From positions 1,798,001 to 1,862,000 of the forward strand of contig NZ_AP022606.1 of assembly GCF_010728725.1 (NCBI RefSeq): DNA of 64,000 nucleotides, given 5' to 3'. This document shows positions 56,203 to 64,000 of this stretch, piece after piece (the stretch's first letter is position 1; every line of letters begins with the position of its first letter). The notes under the pieces are model-generated. The model worked only from the letters and a program-made list of their open reading frames with translations. It did not search any database and was not told where the DNA came from. This stretch comes from Mycobacterium branderi (GTDB lineage: Bacteria > Actinomycetota > Actinomycetes > Mycobacteriales > Mycobacteriaceae). Made by a program: the position numbers and the translations under genes.

Positions 56203-57143
56203 GGCAGCTCTACGCGGCTGTCGCAGCGTTCGCCAAGGAGTACCTCCCGACCGCCGAGCAGTGGTGCGTCGCGCTGTCCGGCGGGGCGGATTCGTTGGCG
56301 CTCACCGCCGTTGCTGCGGCCATGCTGCCGACCACCGCGCTGATCGTCGACCACGGTTTGCAGAGCGGCTCGGCCGAAGTCGCCGTGACCGCCCGCACGC
56401 AAGCTCTTGGATTGGGATGCGTTGCTGCCCAAGTACTTTCGGTGGACGTGACCGGTGACGGCGGGCCTGAGGCGGCGGCGCGCACGGCGCGCTACATCGC
56501 GCTGGACGCGGCCCGTGCAGATCGTCCGGTGCTGCTGGGCCACACGCTCGACGATCAGGCCGAGACCGTGCTGCTCGGATTGGGCCGCGGTTCGGGAGCG
56601 CGCTCGATCGCCGGGATGCGCCCGTACGATCCGCCGTGGTGCCGGCCGTTGCTGGGCGTGCGGCGCAGCGTGACGCACGCCGCGTGCGCTGAGCTGGAGC
56701 TGGTCGCCTGGCAGGATCCGCACAACACCGACCGCCGGTTCACCCGCAACCGGCTGCGCCACGAGGTCCTGCCGCTATTGGAGGACGTGCTCGGCGGCGG
56801 CGTTGCCGAGGCGCTGGCCCGCACCGCGACGGCGTTACGCGAGGACACCGGCCTGATCGACACGTTGATCGCGCAGGCGCTGACCACCTCGGCTACCGAA
56901 GACGGGCTCGACGCCCGCGCGTTGCGGGCGCTGCCCGACCCGGTGCGCCGCGGCGTCATTCGCAGCTGGCTGCTGGCCGGCGGGGCGAGTGGTCTGACCG
57001 ACAAGCAGATCCGCGGGATCAACACGCTGATCACCGGCTGGCGCGGCCAGGGCGGGGTTGCGGTGGGGTCGAAGCTGCGCGGGCAACGGCTGGTGGCCGG
57101 CCGGCGCGGCGGCATGCTGACGCTGACGCAGGAGCCGATCTAG
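56181..57143 (+). CDS. tilS: tRNA(Ile)-lysidine synthetase TilS
   Basis: 320-residue PP-loop ATPase (SGGADSLAL) that turns cytidine 34 of tRNA-Ile(CAU) into lysidine so AUA is read as isoleucine. [28 protein letters not shown] and [24 protein letters not shown] are the conserved tRNA- and ATP-binding segments. Start MDRQ at 56181 lies in the end of the protease gene and fits relatives. Essential in most bacteria. Confidence 0.95.
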   Translation: MDRQGSVGQLYAAVAAFAKEYLPTAEQWCVALSGGADSLALTAVAAAMLPTTALIVDHGLQSGSAEVAVTARTQALGLGCVAAQVLSVDVTGDGGPEAAARTARYIALDAARADRPVLLGHTLDDQAETVLLGLGRGSGARSIAGMRPYDPPWCRPLLGVRRSVTHAACAELELVAWQDPHNTDRRFTRNRLRHEVLPLLEDVLGGGVAEALARTATALREDTGLIDTLIAQALTTSATEDGLDARALRALPDPVRRGVIRSWLLAGGASGLTDKQIRGINTLITGWRGQGGVAVGSKLRGQRLVAGRRGGMLTLTQEPI

Positions 57144-57175
57144 AGGTCTGCCCGCCGGCATGGCACGCTGTGGGC

Positions 57176-57757
57176 GTGACAGCTGATTCCGACGAGCTGT
57201 ACCCGGGGGACATCAAATCGGTGCTGCTCACCCGAGAGCAGATCCAGGCCCGCACCGCGGAACTCGGTGCGCAGATCGGTGAGGACTATCGCGACCTGGC
57301 CACCACCGAGGCCCAGGACCTGCTGCTGATTACCGTGCTCAAGGGCGCAGTCCTGTTCTGCACCGACCTGGCCCGCGCGATTCCGCTGCCCACCCAGTTC
57401 GAGTTCATGGCCGTCGCCTCCTACGGGTCGTCGACGTCGTCGTCGGGCGTGGTGCGCATCCTCAAAGACCTCGACCGCGACATCAACGACCGCGACGTGC
57501 TGATCGTCGAGGACGTCGTCGACTCCGGGCTGACGTTGTCGTGGCTGCTGCGCAACCTGGCCACCCGCCGCCCGCGGTCGCTGCGGGTGTGCACGCTGCT
57601 GCGCAAGCCGGATGCCGTGCGCGCCAACGTCGACATCGCCTACGTGGGCTTCGACATCCCCAACGAATTCGTGGTCGGTTACGGCCTGGACTACGACGAG
57701 CGCTACCGCGACCTGCCCTACATCGGGACCCTGGACCCGCGGGTGTACCAGGACTGA
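57176..57757 (+). CDS. hpt: Hypoxanthine-guanine phosphoribosyltransferase
   Basis: 193-residue purine salvage enzyme. [18 protein letters not shown] at the start, [34 protein letters not shown], and the PRPP-binding loop [18 protein letters not shown] are complete. GTG 57176 chosen; GTG 57170 is in frame. The tilS-hpt neighbourhood is common in bacteria. It converges on lpqG with a 3-base gap. Confidence 0.95.
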   Translation: MTADSDELYPGDIKSVLLTREQIQARTAELGAQIGEDYRDLATTEAQDLLLITVLKGAVLFCTDLARAIPLPTQFEFMAVASYGSSTSSSGVVRILKDLDRDINDRDVLIVEDVVDSGLTLSWLLRNLATRRPRSLRVCTLLRKPDAVRANVDIAYVGFDIPNEFVVGYGLDYDERYRDLPYIGTLDPRVYQD

Positions 57758-57760
57758 CTC

Positions 57761-58459
57761 TTACCGCAGTTCCCAGGCGACGGTCACCGAGAAGCTGACC
57801 GTCTGCTGACCTGGCTGCAGCGGAACCTCGGTGGCCATCGGTGCCCCGCGCAGCGGCGTCGGTGTCGGCGGAGTGCCGCCGGAAGCCTCGGAGATCGAGA
57901 TCACCTTGCCGAGGCTCAGCCCGGACAGCTGCGCGTACTGCGCAGCGCGGTCCTTGGCGTCGTCGAAGGCCCGGGCACGCGCATCCTTGACCAGCTTCGA
58001 GTCGTCCTCGATGGAATAGCTCACCGAGTTGATTCGCGTGGCGTCGCCGCCGGTGTCGACGATGACGGCCAGCAGATGCGACGCCGTGTCGGTCTTGCGG
58101 ATCTTGACCCGGATCGAGTTGGCGGCGCGATAGCCGGTGATCGTGTTGCCGCCGCCGGCGTATTGCGGCTGCAAGGTGACGTCGGTAGTGCTGATGTCCT
58201 TGCTGTCCACGCCGGCGTCGGTGAGTGCGTTGATGACGGCCTGCTGGCGTTGATTGGTCTGGTCCATCGCCGAGGTGACGTCGGGTGCGACGAATTCGAT
58301 GGCGACGTCGGCGGTCAGCGTGTCGGGGACGCCTTGGACCTGGCCCTTGCCGACGACGGTCACCTGCCGCGGATTGTCTTTGACCGGACCGGCCTCGCCG
58401 TCGCAGGCAGCCAGCGCGGCGACGACGACACCCAACATGGCAATCAGACGGAACGGCAT
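57761..58459 (-). CDS. lpqG: SIMPL-domain (DUF541) lipoprotein LpqG (Rv3623-like)
   Basis: 232 residues. Signal peptide and lipobox AALAAC-DG (Cys19), then a SIMPL/DUF541 domain: VTVVGKGQVQGVPDTLTADVAIEFV, VTLQPQYAG and YSIEDDSKLVKDARARAFDDAKDRAAQYAQLSG. The domain is found in periplasmic oxidative-stress proteins; the exact activity is unknown. ATG 58459 (MPFRLIAML). Confidence 0.92.
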   Translation of the reverse strand: MPFRLIAMLGVVVAALAACDGEAGPVKDNPRQVTVVGKGQVQGVPDTLTADVAIEFVAPDVTSAMDQTNQRQQAVINALTDAGVDSKDISTTDVTLQPQYAGGGNTITGYRAANSIRVKIRKTDTASHLLAVIVDTGGDATRINSVSYSIEDDSKLVKDARARAFDDAKDRAAQYAQLSGLSLGKVISISEASGGTPPTPTPLRGAPMATEVPLQPGQQTVSFSVTVAWELR

Positions 58460-58647
58460 GACTGCACCCTAGCCGTTGTGTGGGTGCGTAATCGTCCTGC
58501 GCGGCTGCGTAGTGGCTGCCATTTCGCAGGCCAATTACAGGTAGTGCGGCACGGATATGCGGGGTGCCGGTTGACGGCAGCATGGCAATCGGCCGACGGC
58601 TGGGGTGGCGGCCTGCCGAACGAGGAGATTGCCATGGTGCTGGCGTC

Positions 58648-60216
58648 ATGCGTGGCTTAGCCGCTCTGGTTGTCGCGGTCCTTCTGGTTGCCGCGTGCAC
58701 CACCAAAGAGAGCACAGCGGCCCATGGAGAGCTGCCCGACGCCGCGCGAAAGATCATGCAGAAACCGGCGTACGCCACCGCGCGATGGCTCTACTACGTC
58801 GCCGACCGTGACTCCGGCGAGGTGTTGTTGAGTCAACGTCCCGACGAAATGGTGTTCACCGGCTCGACCGGCAAACAGTTCACCATCGGCACCCTGTACG
58901 ACACCCTAGGGCCGAACACGCGACTGACCACTCCGGTGTATGCCACTGCGCCGACGCACGACGGCGTGCTGCATGGCGACGTAATCCTCGTCGCCTCAGG
59001 CGATCTCGCTATGGGCGGTCGCGGCGCCATGGATGGCCGCGTCAACGACGCATTCGACGCCACCCATATCGACCACGTCTACGGCGACATCGCACCCAAC
59101 GCGCGTCGCGTCAACGACGATCCCCTGGCCGGCCTCGACGACTTGGCACGGCAGATCGCCGCCAAGGGAGTCAAGACCGTCGACGGTGACGTGATAGTCG
59201 ACACCCGAATCTGGCAGACGAACCAAGGGCACGAGGGAGCTGTCCCGCCGATCTTTGTCAACGACAACGTCCTCGACATCGACGTGACGCCAGGCACTGT
59301 CGGTCAGATAGCCAGCATCCAAACAACGCCGCGCACAACAGCATTCACGGTGCAGTCGAAGGTTTCTACCGTCAAGCCCGACAATCCGCCGAGTCTGGAA
59401 GTGACCGCCGACCCGGCGAATCCACATTCCATCGTTGTCAGCGGACTAGTGCCGCAAGGCAAGCCGGCACTGACGATCTACCGCGTGCCCGATGCCACGG
59501 CCTGGGGGCGAACCTTGTTCGTCGAAGCGCTGACTCGGGCGGGAATTGCGGTGCGGGCCGCCGCGATTGGACCGAACGACGAGTCCCGGCTGCCGCCGGC
59601 GAACAGCTACTCCGGAAACCGGCGATTGGCTGCGCTGCAGTCGCCGCCGCTGCAGGCGTTCGGGTCGATGATCCTGCGGACAAGTTACAACACCGGAGCC
59701 AATGCGATGCTGTGCCTACTGGCGACCAAGAGCCGGTCCACCGAATGCAGCGACGGTTTGCAAACGATCCGCGCCACGGTGGCCAAGTCCGGGGTGGTGT
59801 CCGACGCCGTCGTGCTCACCGACGGCGAGGGAGCGTATCCCGCTTCGGCGACCCCCAAACAGGTGACGGATTGGGTCAAGTGGGCAGCCGCCCAGCCGTG
59901 GGGTCGGGCATTTGTCGTCGGCCAACCCGTGCTGGGCGAAACCGGCACCATTGCGGCCGTTGGACGCAACAGTCCCGCAAAAGGCAAGGTGCAGGCCAAG
60001 ACTGGGACAGTGGCGGTTGCCGACCCGGCGACGGGCCGGGCGTTGTTCAACGTGCAAAGCCTCGCGGGTTACCTCACCACCGACAAGGGACGGCATGTGG
60101 TCTTCGACGTGTCAATGAGCGGTGCTACCTACCCCGACGTGCTCACCGGGCTGAAGCAAGCCAACGACGACGTCGGAATGGTTGCGGCCCAGATTCAGGA
60201 GTCGCTGTCGAAATGA
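58648..60216 (+). CDS. Second PBP4-family D-alanyl-D-alanine carboxypeptidase, lipoprotein
   Basis: 522 residues. Lipobox VLLVAAC-TT (Cys17). Family S13 motifs: SxxK in FTGSTGKQFTIG, SxN in RTSYNTGANAM, KTG in VQAKTGTVAV, with the inserted domain between SxxK and SxN that is characteristic of the family. Likely trims peptidoglycan from the outer face of the membrane. Compared with DacB 5 kb away it is diverged and has lower GC at third positions in places, consistent with later acquisition. ATG 58648 has only a weak ribosome-binding site. Confidence 0.88.
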   Translation: MRGLAALVVAVLLVAACTTKESTAAHGELPDAARKIMQKPAYATARWLYYVADRDSGEVLLSQRPDEMVFTGSTGKQFTIGTLYDTLGPNTRLTTPVYATAPTHDGVLHGDVILVASGDLAMGGRGAMDGRVNDAFDATHIDHVYGDIAPNARRVNDDPLAGLDDLARQIAAKGVKTVDGDVIVDTRIWQTNQGHEGAVPPIFVNDNVLDIDVTPGTVGQIASIQTTPRTTAFTVQSKVSTVKPDNPPSLEVTADPANPHSIVVSGLVPQGKPALTIYRVPDATAWGRTLFVEALTRAGIAVRAAAIGPNDESRLPPANSYSGNRRLAALQSPPLQAFGSMILRTSYNTGANAMLCLLATKSRSTECSDGLQTIRATVAKSGVVSDAVVLTDGEGAYPASATPKQVTDWVKWAAAQPWGRAFVVGQPVLGETGTIAAVGRNSPAKGKVQAKTGTVAVADPATGRALFNVQSLAGYLTTDKGRHVVFDVSMSGATYPDVLTGLKQANDDVGMVAAQIQESLSK

Positions 60217-60219
60217 AGA

Positions 60220-60852
60220 TCAATTGCTCGCGAACCAGGCCCTCTGTACCCGATGGGTACTTGGCGGCGGTGACGACGCATCCTTCGCCTGACCGGGGCC
60301 GACCCGCACGCTCCACGCCGGCGACGAGCGGTCGATGGGATCGGCGTTCATCGGGGCCAGCACAACCATGTCGGGGCGTCCCGTGCAGGCATAGAAGCCG
60401 CGCAGGTCGTCGTAGCGATATCCCCAGGCGCCGCCGTTGCGCAGTCGACAGCGGGTGCCGTCGTCGAGAGTCAACGCCACTGGAGTGGGTATTTTCGGCG
60501 GATTCACCTGCGGCAGTGCAGCGCTGGCCCGTATCCGGTGCAGTTCCTTGGCCCAGGGGTCATTCATGCACAGCAGGTCGAGGCCCGCCGCGGACCAGCA
60601 CACATCGGCGGCGTAGGCGGCGGGCCAGCAGCGGTAGATGTTCTTGCTGACGGCGGCCGGTGACGGCTCGGTGCAGTCGGCGTCGTCGGGAACGCTTTGG
60701 ACGTCGGTGATTTCGTGATAGCCATTGACGGGTTTGCCGCTGGAGTTGACCGCGACCTCGTTGACGATCGCGGTCGCTGCTTCGCTCGCGGTGTGCGTCG
60801 CACAGCTCGCCGCAAAAGAGACCGCCAGTGTGACCAGAAGCCTGCGCTTCAT
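60220..60852 (-). CDS. Secreted cysteine-containing hypothetical protein
   Basis: 210 residues with an N-terminal signal (MKRRLLVTLAVSFAASCATHTASEA); Cys17 gives a weak lipobox (AASC), so lipidation is possible, as is cleavage after ASEA. The mature part has six cysteines (for example DADCTEP, YRCWPAA, VCWSAAG, LLCMND, TRCRLR, YACTGR), likely three disulfides. Related mycobacterial proteins are uncharacterised. Converges on the carboxypeptidase lipoprotein with a 3-base gap. Confidence 0.8.
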   Translation of the reverse strand: MKRRLLVTLAVSFAASCATHTASEAATAIVNEVAVNSSGKPVNGYHEITDVQSVPDDADCTEPSPAAVSKNIYRCWPAAYAADVCWSAAGLDLLCMNDPWAKELHRIRASAALPQVNPPKIPTPVALTLDDGTRCRLRNGGAWGYRYDDLRGFYACTGRPDMVVLAPMNADPIDRSSPAWSVRVGPGQAKDASSPPPSTHRVQRAWFASN

Positions 60853-60962
60853 CACCCGTAACAGTACCGGTCGGAGGTTGAAAAAACGGAGATCACCACA
60901 CAGCTGCGGGGATACGATGCTCTCCTCATTCTGGCAGTCCAGGCCGGGAAGGGAGGCCCGAA

Positions 60963-62432
60963 ATGATTGCCTCACCGCGCCCGGAAAAGTCGGCGACAGT
61001 GACTGAATTGAACCTCGGGAAGCCGGAATCCGAGACACCAGACGTCGGATACGAACGAGGTCTGTCGGCGCGAACGGTCCAGATGATGGCAATCGGCGGT
61101 GCGATCGGAACCGGTCTTTTCTACGGCGCGGGGGGCGCAATTCAGAACGCCGGGCCGGCCTTGATCCTGGCGTACTTGGCCGGCGGTCTGGCGATCTTTG
61201 TCATCATGCGTGCCCTTGGCGAGCTGCTCGTGTACCGACCGGTGTCGGGCAGTATGTCCGAGTACGCCGAGGAGTTCCTCGGCAGGTTTGCCGGCTTCGC
61301 CAACGGGTGGACGTATTGGGCGGTGTGGACCACCACCGGCATGGCCGAGATCACCGTCGCGGGCAAATACGTGAAGTACTGGTGGCCGGTCATCCCCGAG
61401 TGGGTGACCGCATTGGTGGTGCTCGCGATTCTGTTTGTCGCCAACCTGATTTCGGTAAAGGTATTCGGGGAGGCGGAGTTCTGGTTCTCGATGATCAAGG
61501 TGGCGGCGATCGTCGGGATGATCGTGATCGGAATCGGTGTGCTGCTCCCCATCACTGGTCTCGGGCCCAGTGTCGGGCCGACCATCGCGAACCTGTGGAA
61601 CGACGGCGGCGTGTTCCCGACGGGGTTCGGGCAGGCGCTGATGAGCCTGCAGATCGTGGTGTTCGCCTACGTCGGTGTGGAGCTGGTGGGTGTGACGGCC
61701 GGCGAAGCCGCCAATCCGAAAGTGACGTTGCGCAAGGCAATCAACACGTTGCCGTTGCGGATCGGGCTGTTTTACGTCGGCGCGGTTTTCGTGATCCTGT
61801 CCGTGCGAGGTTGGCGTAACTTCCACGGCGGGCAGAGCCCGTTCGTCGCGGTATTCCACTACATCGACATTCCGGCAGCGGCGGGCATCGTAAATTTCAT
61901 CTTGCTGACTGCTGCGTTGTCGTCGTGTAACGCGGGTATCTACTCGACGGGACGCATGGTCCGCAGCCTGGCCCAACGAGGTGAGGCGCCGGCGGTCATG
62001 CAGGCGTTGAGCTCTCGCCACGTACCGGTGTTGTCGATCTGCTTCTCGGCGCTGGCGATGGGCCTGGGCGTGTTCGTCAACTGGCTGTCACCGCACAAAG
62101 CGTTCGCCTACATCACCTCGGTTTCCGCCCTGGGGATCATCTTCGTGTGGGGCTCAATCCTTTTGTCGCACATGGTGTATCGGAAACGCGTGGAGTCAGG
62201 TCAGCTGGCATCCTCCGACTATCGGCTCCCCGGTGCGCCGGTGACGACGGTGTTGGCTATGGCGTTCCTTGCGCTTGTCGTAGTACTCCTGTTCTTCACG
62301 ACGGATGGCCGGACCGCGATAACGGTCGGAGCGATCTGGTTCGCCTTGGTCGTGATCGGTTTCTTCGTGCAACGCAGTGAGACTGCGGCCTTCCGCCGGA
62401 CACGCGCTGAGTCGACGGCAGGTGGACTGTGA
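60963..62432 (+). CDS. Amino acid permease (APC superfamily, AnsP/GabP-like)
   Basis: 489 residues, 12 membrane helices. YERGLSARTVQMMAIGGAIGTGLFYGAGGAIQNAGPA is the APC substrate-binding first helix, with PVSGSMSEYAEEF and FAYVGVELVGVTAGEAANP also typical of the amino acid transporter (AAT) family. The substrate cannot be told. GGGAGG precedes ATG 60963. It overlaps the DUF4239 gene by GTGA, so the two are co-transcribed. Confidence 0.93.
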   Translation: MIASPRPEKSATVTELNLGKPESETPDVGYERGLSARTVQMMAIGGAIGTGLFYGAGGAIQNAGPALILAYLAGGLAIFVIMRALGELLVYRPVSGSMSEYAEEFLGRFAGFANGWTYWAVWTTTGMAEITVAGKYVKYWWPVIPEWVTALVVLAILFVANLISVKVFGEAEFWFSMIKVAAIVGMIVIGIGVLLPITGLGPSVGPTIANLWNDGGVFPTGFGQALMSLQIVVFAYVGVELVGVTAGEAANPKVTLRKAINTLPLRIGLFYVGAVFVILSVRGWRNFHGGQSPFVAVFHYIDIPAAAGIVNFILLTAALSSCNAGIYSTGRMVRSLAQRGEAPAVMQALSSRHVPVLSICFSALAMGLGVFVNWLSPHKAFAYITSVSALGIIFVWGSILLSHMVYRKRVESGQLASSDYRLPGAPVTTVLAMAFLALVVVLLFFTTDGRTAITVGAIWFALVVIGFFVQRSETAAFRRTRAESTAGGL

Positions 62433-63214
62433 TCTGGGTCCTGCAGCTGCCCGCGCCGTTGGTCGCCTCCTTGGTTGTCGTGCTAACCGTCGGGGTGGCG
62501 GTAGCGGGGCTCGTGTTGTGGCGGCGGATCTTTGGGCGGCGGGTTGCTGAAGTCGGGTCGGTCTCGGACCACGTGTTCGAACTTGCCGGGGTGTTGTACG
62601 CGGTGCTCGTGGCGTTCGTTGTCGTTGTCGTGTGGGAACAATTCGATCAGGCCCAAAGCGACACCGAGTCGGAAGCCGTTGCGATTTCCGACCTTCTCCG
62701 CGACTCGGAGGGCCTGCCGGCGCCCGCACGGCGGACGATCCAGCAGAATTTGATCGCTTATACCAACGACGTCGTGGACGACGAGTTCCCCAGAATGCGT
62801 CATGGCGGGACCATTGAACAGCAGTCGGAGCACCTGACCCGGGTCTGGCAGAGCTTCCTGCAAGTGCAGCCCGTAACGCAAAGCGAGATTTCGTTTTACC
62901 GCCAGTCGATCAGCAAGTTGGATGACCTCGGCAGCGCCCGCAAAACGCGCATCTCGAGCAGCCAGTCTGAAATACCCGGAGAAATGTGGGTCTTGCTACT
63001 CGGCGGTGCGCTCGTGATGCTGATCTTCACCTACATGGAAACCGTGCCCAACGTCGTGCACCATGGCGTCCTCATTGCGCTTGCCAGCGCGCTGCTGGCA
63101 TTCGTGCTGTACCTGATATTCGCGATGGAGCACCCGTTCGTCGGCACGATTGCCGTGTCGGACGACCCATACGTCCATGTGCTCGACACCTGGTCGCATC
63201 TCGCATCCAAATAG
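62429..63214 (+). CDS. DUF4239 membrane protein
   Basis: 261 residues: two N-terminal helices (LVASLVVVLTVGVAVAGLVLW and FELAGVLYAVLVAFVVVVVWE), a soluble middle (QFDQAQSDTESEAVAISDLLRDS...), and two C-terminal helices (WVLLLGGALVMLIFTYM and GVLIALASALLAFVLYLIF). This is the DUF4239 arrangement, distantly like bestrophin channels. Function unknown. GTG 62429 overlaps the permease stop. Confidence 0.85.
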   Translation: MIWVLQLPAPLVASLVVVLTVGVAVAGLVLWRRIFGRRVAEVGSVSDHVFELAGVLYAVLVAFVVVVVWEQFDQAQSDTESEAVAISDLLRDSEGLPAPARRTIQQNLIAYTNDVVDDEFPRMRHGGTIEQQSEHLTRVWQSFLQVQPVTQSEISFYRQSISKLDDLGSARKTRISSSQSEIPGEMWVLLLGGALVMLIFTYMETVPNVVHHGVLIALASALLAFVLYLIFAMEHPFVGTIAVSDDPYVHVLDTWSHLASK

Positions 63215-63230
63215 TCAGGAGTGACATCTG

Positions 63231-64000
63231 GTGCAGCAAACATCATTTAGCGTTCAAGTTGCCCCTGGCGACGGCTTGGTGGCGCGTTTCGGTGGCATCG
63301 TCGCGTATACGGGCGTCAACGACGAGGCTGCCGCCCAGCTGCTCGCCGCTGTCGAATCCGTCGCGCGGACGCAGCGCCCCGGGGGTCCGCTCCCCGACAG
63401 GCTCTCGCCAGTAGCATTCGGCGTTGCTCGAACGGTGCCGTTCGGGGCGATTGCACCGAGCGCCAACGGTTTACTCGTACTGCTGCACGGTCCCGTGAGA
63501 GCCGATATCGAAACACCAGAGGGCGAACAGAACCTGCAGGGGAAAAGCGGCCCGGCCTGGGTGAGCCAGGTGGTGCCTGGTGCGATGCCGAGGGTTCGGA
63601 TCTCGGGCAGCCGTCAGCCCGGTCCGCCGGTGCAGCCGCGCACCGACCTTCGCGACGGCATAGTGCCTGGGGGCGGATTCGTTTTCGGTCCAGCCGGTAT
63701 GGGTGAACCCGCGAAAGCCGCGGCAACCGAACGGATTCCGTCAGCGCCCGCATCCGCGGAGACGGTGCAGGTTGCCCGTGCCTCGGCCCCGGTGGAGACA
63801 TCCATGACGCCGACCCCGGTGGGAGTGTTAGCCACCCCAGACGGTGCCAGCTACCCGTTGGACCGCGAGTACGCCATCGGCCGCTCACCGTTGTCCGATG
63901 ACGCCGTCCAGAAAGCGGCTGCTTCACCGATCGTCGTTCCCTACGACCCGTATGTGTCCCGCGTGCATGCGTACATCACGGTAGACCGTGGTGCGGTGTT
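63231..64000 (+). CDS. FHA-domain protein, truncated by the window edge
   Basis: 256 residues are visible and the frame runs off the right edge without a stop. The first 110 residues form an unidentified domain, followed by a Pro/Ala-rich linker (about 125-195) and an FHA domain: YPLDREYAIGRSPLSDDAVQ...VPYDPYVSRVHAYITVDRG, with the conserved GRS and SRVH phosphothreonine-binding motifs. Likely a target or partner of a Ser/Thr protein kinase. GTG 63231 has AGGAG nine bases upstream. Confidence 0.85.
   Translation, partial: MQQTSFSVQVAPGDGLVARFGGIVAYTGVNDEAAAQLLAAVESVARTQRPGGPLPDRLSPVAFGVARTVPFGAIAPSANGLLVLLHGPVRADIETPEGEQNLQGKSGPAWVSQVVPGAMPRVRISGSRQPGPPVQPRTDLRDGIVPGGGFVFGPAGMGEPAKAAATERIPSAPASAETVQVARASAPVETSMTPTPVGVLATPDGASYPLDREYAIGRSPLSDDAVQKAAASPIVVPYDPYVSRVHAYITVDRGAV

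Overview
The window is chromosomal DNA of a mycobacterium, most likely a slow-growing non-tuberculous species. The evidence is the very high GC content, frequent GTG/TTG starts, ATGA/GTGA start-stop overlaps, PE/PPE and Esx proteins, a WhiB4-type iron-sulfur regulator, DacB/PonA2 and an arabinogalactan galactosamine gene pair. Gene order follows the M. tuberculosis block Rv3684 down to Rv3623 (known to me from memory, not from a search), read here in the opposite orientation. It has some losses (no IS elements in the Rv3636-Rv3643 interval, no PE33) and some insertions.

Layout. 1-5.4 kb: truncated thiamine-diphosphate enzyme, tRNA-Pro, PLP cysteine-synthase-like enzyme, metallophosphoesterase and the class A penicillin-binding protein PonA2. 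5.6-10.8 kb: whiB4, a pair of ArsA/Get3-like ATPases, a three-gene run (DUF4177-like, RidA, beta-lactamase-fold) and the cAMP receptor protein gene crp. 10.8-14.2 kb: a tightly overlapping operon of endonuclease III, membrane-anchored thioredoxin, Nudix CoA-diphosphatase-like enzyme and the acid-resistance protease MarP. 14.2-23.5 kb: EphE, a holin-like membrane protein, a secreted trypsin-like protease, acetyl-CoA synthetase and the dppABCD importer. acs and dppA diverge from a symmetric leaderless promoter pair around a 16-bp perfect palindrome. 23.5-26 kb: two conserved mycobacterial small RNAs (the Ms1/MTS2823 type and the 6C/B11 type) flank a HAD phosphatase-like gene, and the Ms1 promoter carries a near-consensus CRP site. 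26-30.5 kb: a Flp/Tad pilus operon in which tadE has no usable in-frame start. 30.5-41 kb: Rv3651-type protein, DECH-box helicase, cspA, topoisomerase I, a membrane adenylate cyclase, DNA polymerase III delta-prime and tRNA-Thr. 41-46 kb: cell-envelope sugar genes (a GT-C-like membrane protein, galE, the PpgS pair, a flippase-like protein). 46-50.7 kb: variable region with TerC, a lactate-monooxygenase-like flavoenzyme, a coiled-coil membrane protein, a TiaS-domain protein and a lipoprotein. 50.2-53.2 kb: an ESX-3-type PE/PPE/EsxG/EsxH cassette without secretion machinery, coupled to an uncharacterised membrane protein. 53.2-57.8 kb: ppa, dacB, zinc metalloprotease, tilS, hpt. 57.8-64 kb: LpqG, a second PBP4-family carboxypeptidase as a lipoprotein, a secreted protein, an amino-acid permease with a DUF4239 protein, and a truncated FHA-domain protein.

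Functional threads are peptidoglycan and envelope building (PonA2, two PBP4-type enzymes, PpgS/galactosamine, MarP), cAMP signalling (adenylate cyclase, CRP, CRP-like site), redox and acid defence (WhiB4, thioredoxin, MarP), and surface or secreted systems (Tad pilus, ESX-3 paralogues). No CRISPR array, prophage or insertion sequence was seen. The most unusual items are the symmetric acs/dppA promoter, the coupled membrane-protein/ESX-3 cassette, the TiaS-domain/lipoprotein operon, and the CRP-like site in the Ms1 promoter.
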